From Actinomycetes bacterium (lineage in GTDB: Bacteria; Actinomycetota; Acidimicrobiia; Acidimicrobiales; Palsa-688), in contig JAJZWW010000184.1 of assembly GCA_021846485.1 (NCBI GenBank), forward strand, positions 1 to 6,674: a DNA stretch of 6,674 nucleotides, given 5' to 3'. The notes beneath the pieces are model-generated. The model had not been told where the DNA came from. It searched no databases and saw only the letters and a program-made list of their open reading frames with translations. A program made the position numbers and the translations under genes. This document shows, piece after piece, positions 5,570 through 6,674 of this stretch (positions within the stretch are counted from its first letter, which is position 1; each line of letters begins with the position of its first letter).

Positions 5570-6674
5570 CTAGACCCCGACCTTGTCCCGCTCCGGGTCG
5601 GCGACCACCTTCTCGTGGAGGTGCGGCGGTAGCGGGTCGTAGTGGTCGGGGCGCCCCCGGAAGCGGCCCGCGCCACCGGTGATGGAGCGCAGGTCGACGG
5701 CGTAGCGGGCCAGCTCCGCGGTCGGCACGAAGGCGGCGACCAGCTGCTCGCCGCCCTCCAGGGTGTCGGTGCCCTGCACCCGGCCGCGGCGGGAGTTGAG
5801 GTCCCCGATGACGTCGCCCTGCATCTCGGCGGGTACTTCCACCTCGAGCAGCGAGATCGGCTCGAGGATCACCGGGGAGGCCTTGGCCAGCGCCTCGCGC
5901 AGGGCGAGCGCCCCGGCCATCTTGAAGCTCATCTCCGAGGAGTCGACGGGATGGTACTTACCGTCATAACAGGTAACCTCTACATCCACCACCGGGTAGC
6001 CGTACACCCCTCCTGATTCCATCGCTTCGATCACTCCCTTCTCGACAGCAGGAATGAACTGTCTAGGGATAGCCCCTCCAACGATTTCGTCCACGAATCT
6101 GAAGCCTTCACCTCTGGCCAAAGGGGCTATGCGGAGATTAGCCACTCCGAACTGGCCATGACCTCCTGTTTGCTTTTTGTACTTACCCTCCGCCTCTGCC
6201 TGTTTGGTTATGGTCTCTCGATAGGGAACTAGAACCGGTTCAGTCTCCACCTCGACACCGAACTTGCGCTGGAGGCGCTCACAGGTGACTGTCAGATGGG
6301 CATCGCCTGTACCCATGATCAAAGTTTGATGAGTCTCGTCTATCCGAGCCACCTGCAGAGCAGGGTCCTCCTCTTGCAACTTGTGCAGTGCAGCCATCAA
6401 CTTGTCCTCGTCCGCCTTGGCCTTGGGTTTAATAGCCATGGAAAGTACGGGGGGCTCGAGGGGAGCCAGTTCTATCTTGACCGGACTTCCCTTAGGAGCC
6501 AGAGTATCGCCGGTATACACATCCGCTAGCTTGGGGACGGCAATTAGGTCACCGGCTTGTGCTTCAGGTACTGGCTCTGTCTCCTTACCCTTGAGCACTT
6601 CGAGAGTGTGCAGACGTTCCTCTGTCTTTGTCCTACTGTTAATCAAGGTTACATCCGGACGCAATATCCCTGAC
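5570..6674 (-). CDS. fusA2: elongation factor G-like protein (EF-G2/FusA2 type), C-terminal part, 5' end outside window
   Basis: Ribosomal translocase family. The window holds the last 367 or so residues, starting inside domain II (SGILRPD) and open to the right edge; the GTPase domain is outside. Numbered from the TTG at 6664 (not a true start): end of domain II with AGDLIAVPKL (37-46), domain III from PPVLSMAIKP (71-80), domain IV with KKQTGGHGQFG (163-173), GGAIPRQFIPAVEKG (196-210) and YHPVDSSEMSFKMAG (237-251), and domain V from EPISLLEVEVP (268-278) with GDVIGDLNSRRG (283-294). GGHGQFG and GGAIP in domain IV suggest the actinobacterial EF-G2 paralogue instead of the main EF-G, which would normally sit beside rpsL, rpsG and tuf; the paralogue choice is inference, and plain fusA is the alternative. 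Odd: the 3' part is about 73% G+C, while from about 5941 to the edge it is about 54%, with no frame break. Confidence 0.92.
   Translation of the reverse strand, partial: SGILRPDVTLINSRTKTEERLHTLEVLKGKETEPVPEAQAGDLIAVPKLADVYTGDTLAPKGSPVKIELAPLEPPVLSMAIKPKAKADEDKLMAALHKLQEEDPALQVARIDETHQTLIMGTGDAHLTVTCERLQRKFGVEVETEPVLVPYRETITKQAEAEGKYKKQTGGHGQFGVANLRIAPLARGEGFRFVDEIVGGAIPRQFIPAVEKGVIEAMESGGVYGYPVVDVEVTCYDGKYHPVDSSEMSFKMAGALALREALAKASPVILEPISLLEVEVPAEMQGDVIGDLNSRRGRVQGTDTLEGGEQLVAAFVPTAELARYAVDLRSITGGAGRFRGRPDHYDPLPPHLHEKVVADPERDKVGV

Noticed and set aside
5497..5676. 60-residue N-terminal extension of FabF
   Set aside because: It overlaps the end of the EF-G-like gene, is Arg/Ser-rich, and has no counterpart in FabF; the ATG at 5496 gives the family N-terminus.

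Overview
The window is about 70% G+C over most of its length and tightly packed. It holds most of a bacterial type II fatty-acid synthase (FAS-II) gene set, between a UbiB/ABC1-family kinase-like gene at the left edge and a partial elongation factor G gene at the right edge. A high-GC actinobacterium fits best. The enoyl reductase reads residue for residue like mycobacterial InhA around its active site, the ketoreductase resembles mycobacterial MabA, and two genes have TANNNT -10 boxes placed for leaderless transcription. A deep-branching actinobacterial class such as Acidimicrobiia is possible, but that is a guess and the sequence does not prove it. No tRNA, rRNA, CRISPR array, insertion sequence or phage gene was seen.

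Layout from left to right. (1) 19-1494, plus strand: an AarF/UbiB kinase-like protein whose frame is open to the window edge. (2) 1495-1678: a short convergent gap with hairpins. (3) 1679-1924, minus strand: acyl carrier protein. (4) 1925-2100: the divergent control region between acpP and fabI, with a 26-bp tandem duplication just before fabI. (5) 2101-4036, plus strand: a compact operon fabI-fabG-fabZ with overlapping stop and start codons (ATGA and TGATG). (6) 4037-4257: a convergent gap, the longest gene-free stretch (221 bases), with one GC-rich hairpin and no gene seen. (7) 4258-5496, minus strand: fabF. (8) 5570-6674, minus strand: the C-terminal part of an EF-G-like protein (domains II to V), whose GTPase domain lies outside the window.

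The five fatty-acid genes together give a nearly complete elongation cycle. ACP carries the growing chain, FabF condenses malonyl-ACP onto it, FabG reduces the ketone, FabZ removes water and FabI reduces the enoyl bond. FabD, FabH and acetyl-CoA carboxylase are not here. The three units (acpP, fabI-fabG-fabZ, fabF) would be transcribed separately, which allows ACP and the condensing enzyme to be set independently of the reductive enzymes.

The strongest anomaly is an abrupt composition step inside the EF-G-like gene. From 5581 to 5940 the DNA is about 73% G+C; from 5941 to 6660 it is about 54%, with the reading frame unbroken. The step lies at a highly conserved stretch of EF-G domain IV, so it is either a recombinant gene or an assembly chimera. 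I saw no wholly new system. The points worth a second look are this junction, the tandem duplication at the fabI promoter, and the short-loop InhA-like reductase encoded beside FabZ.
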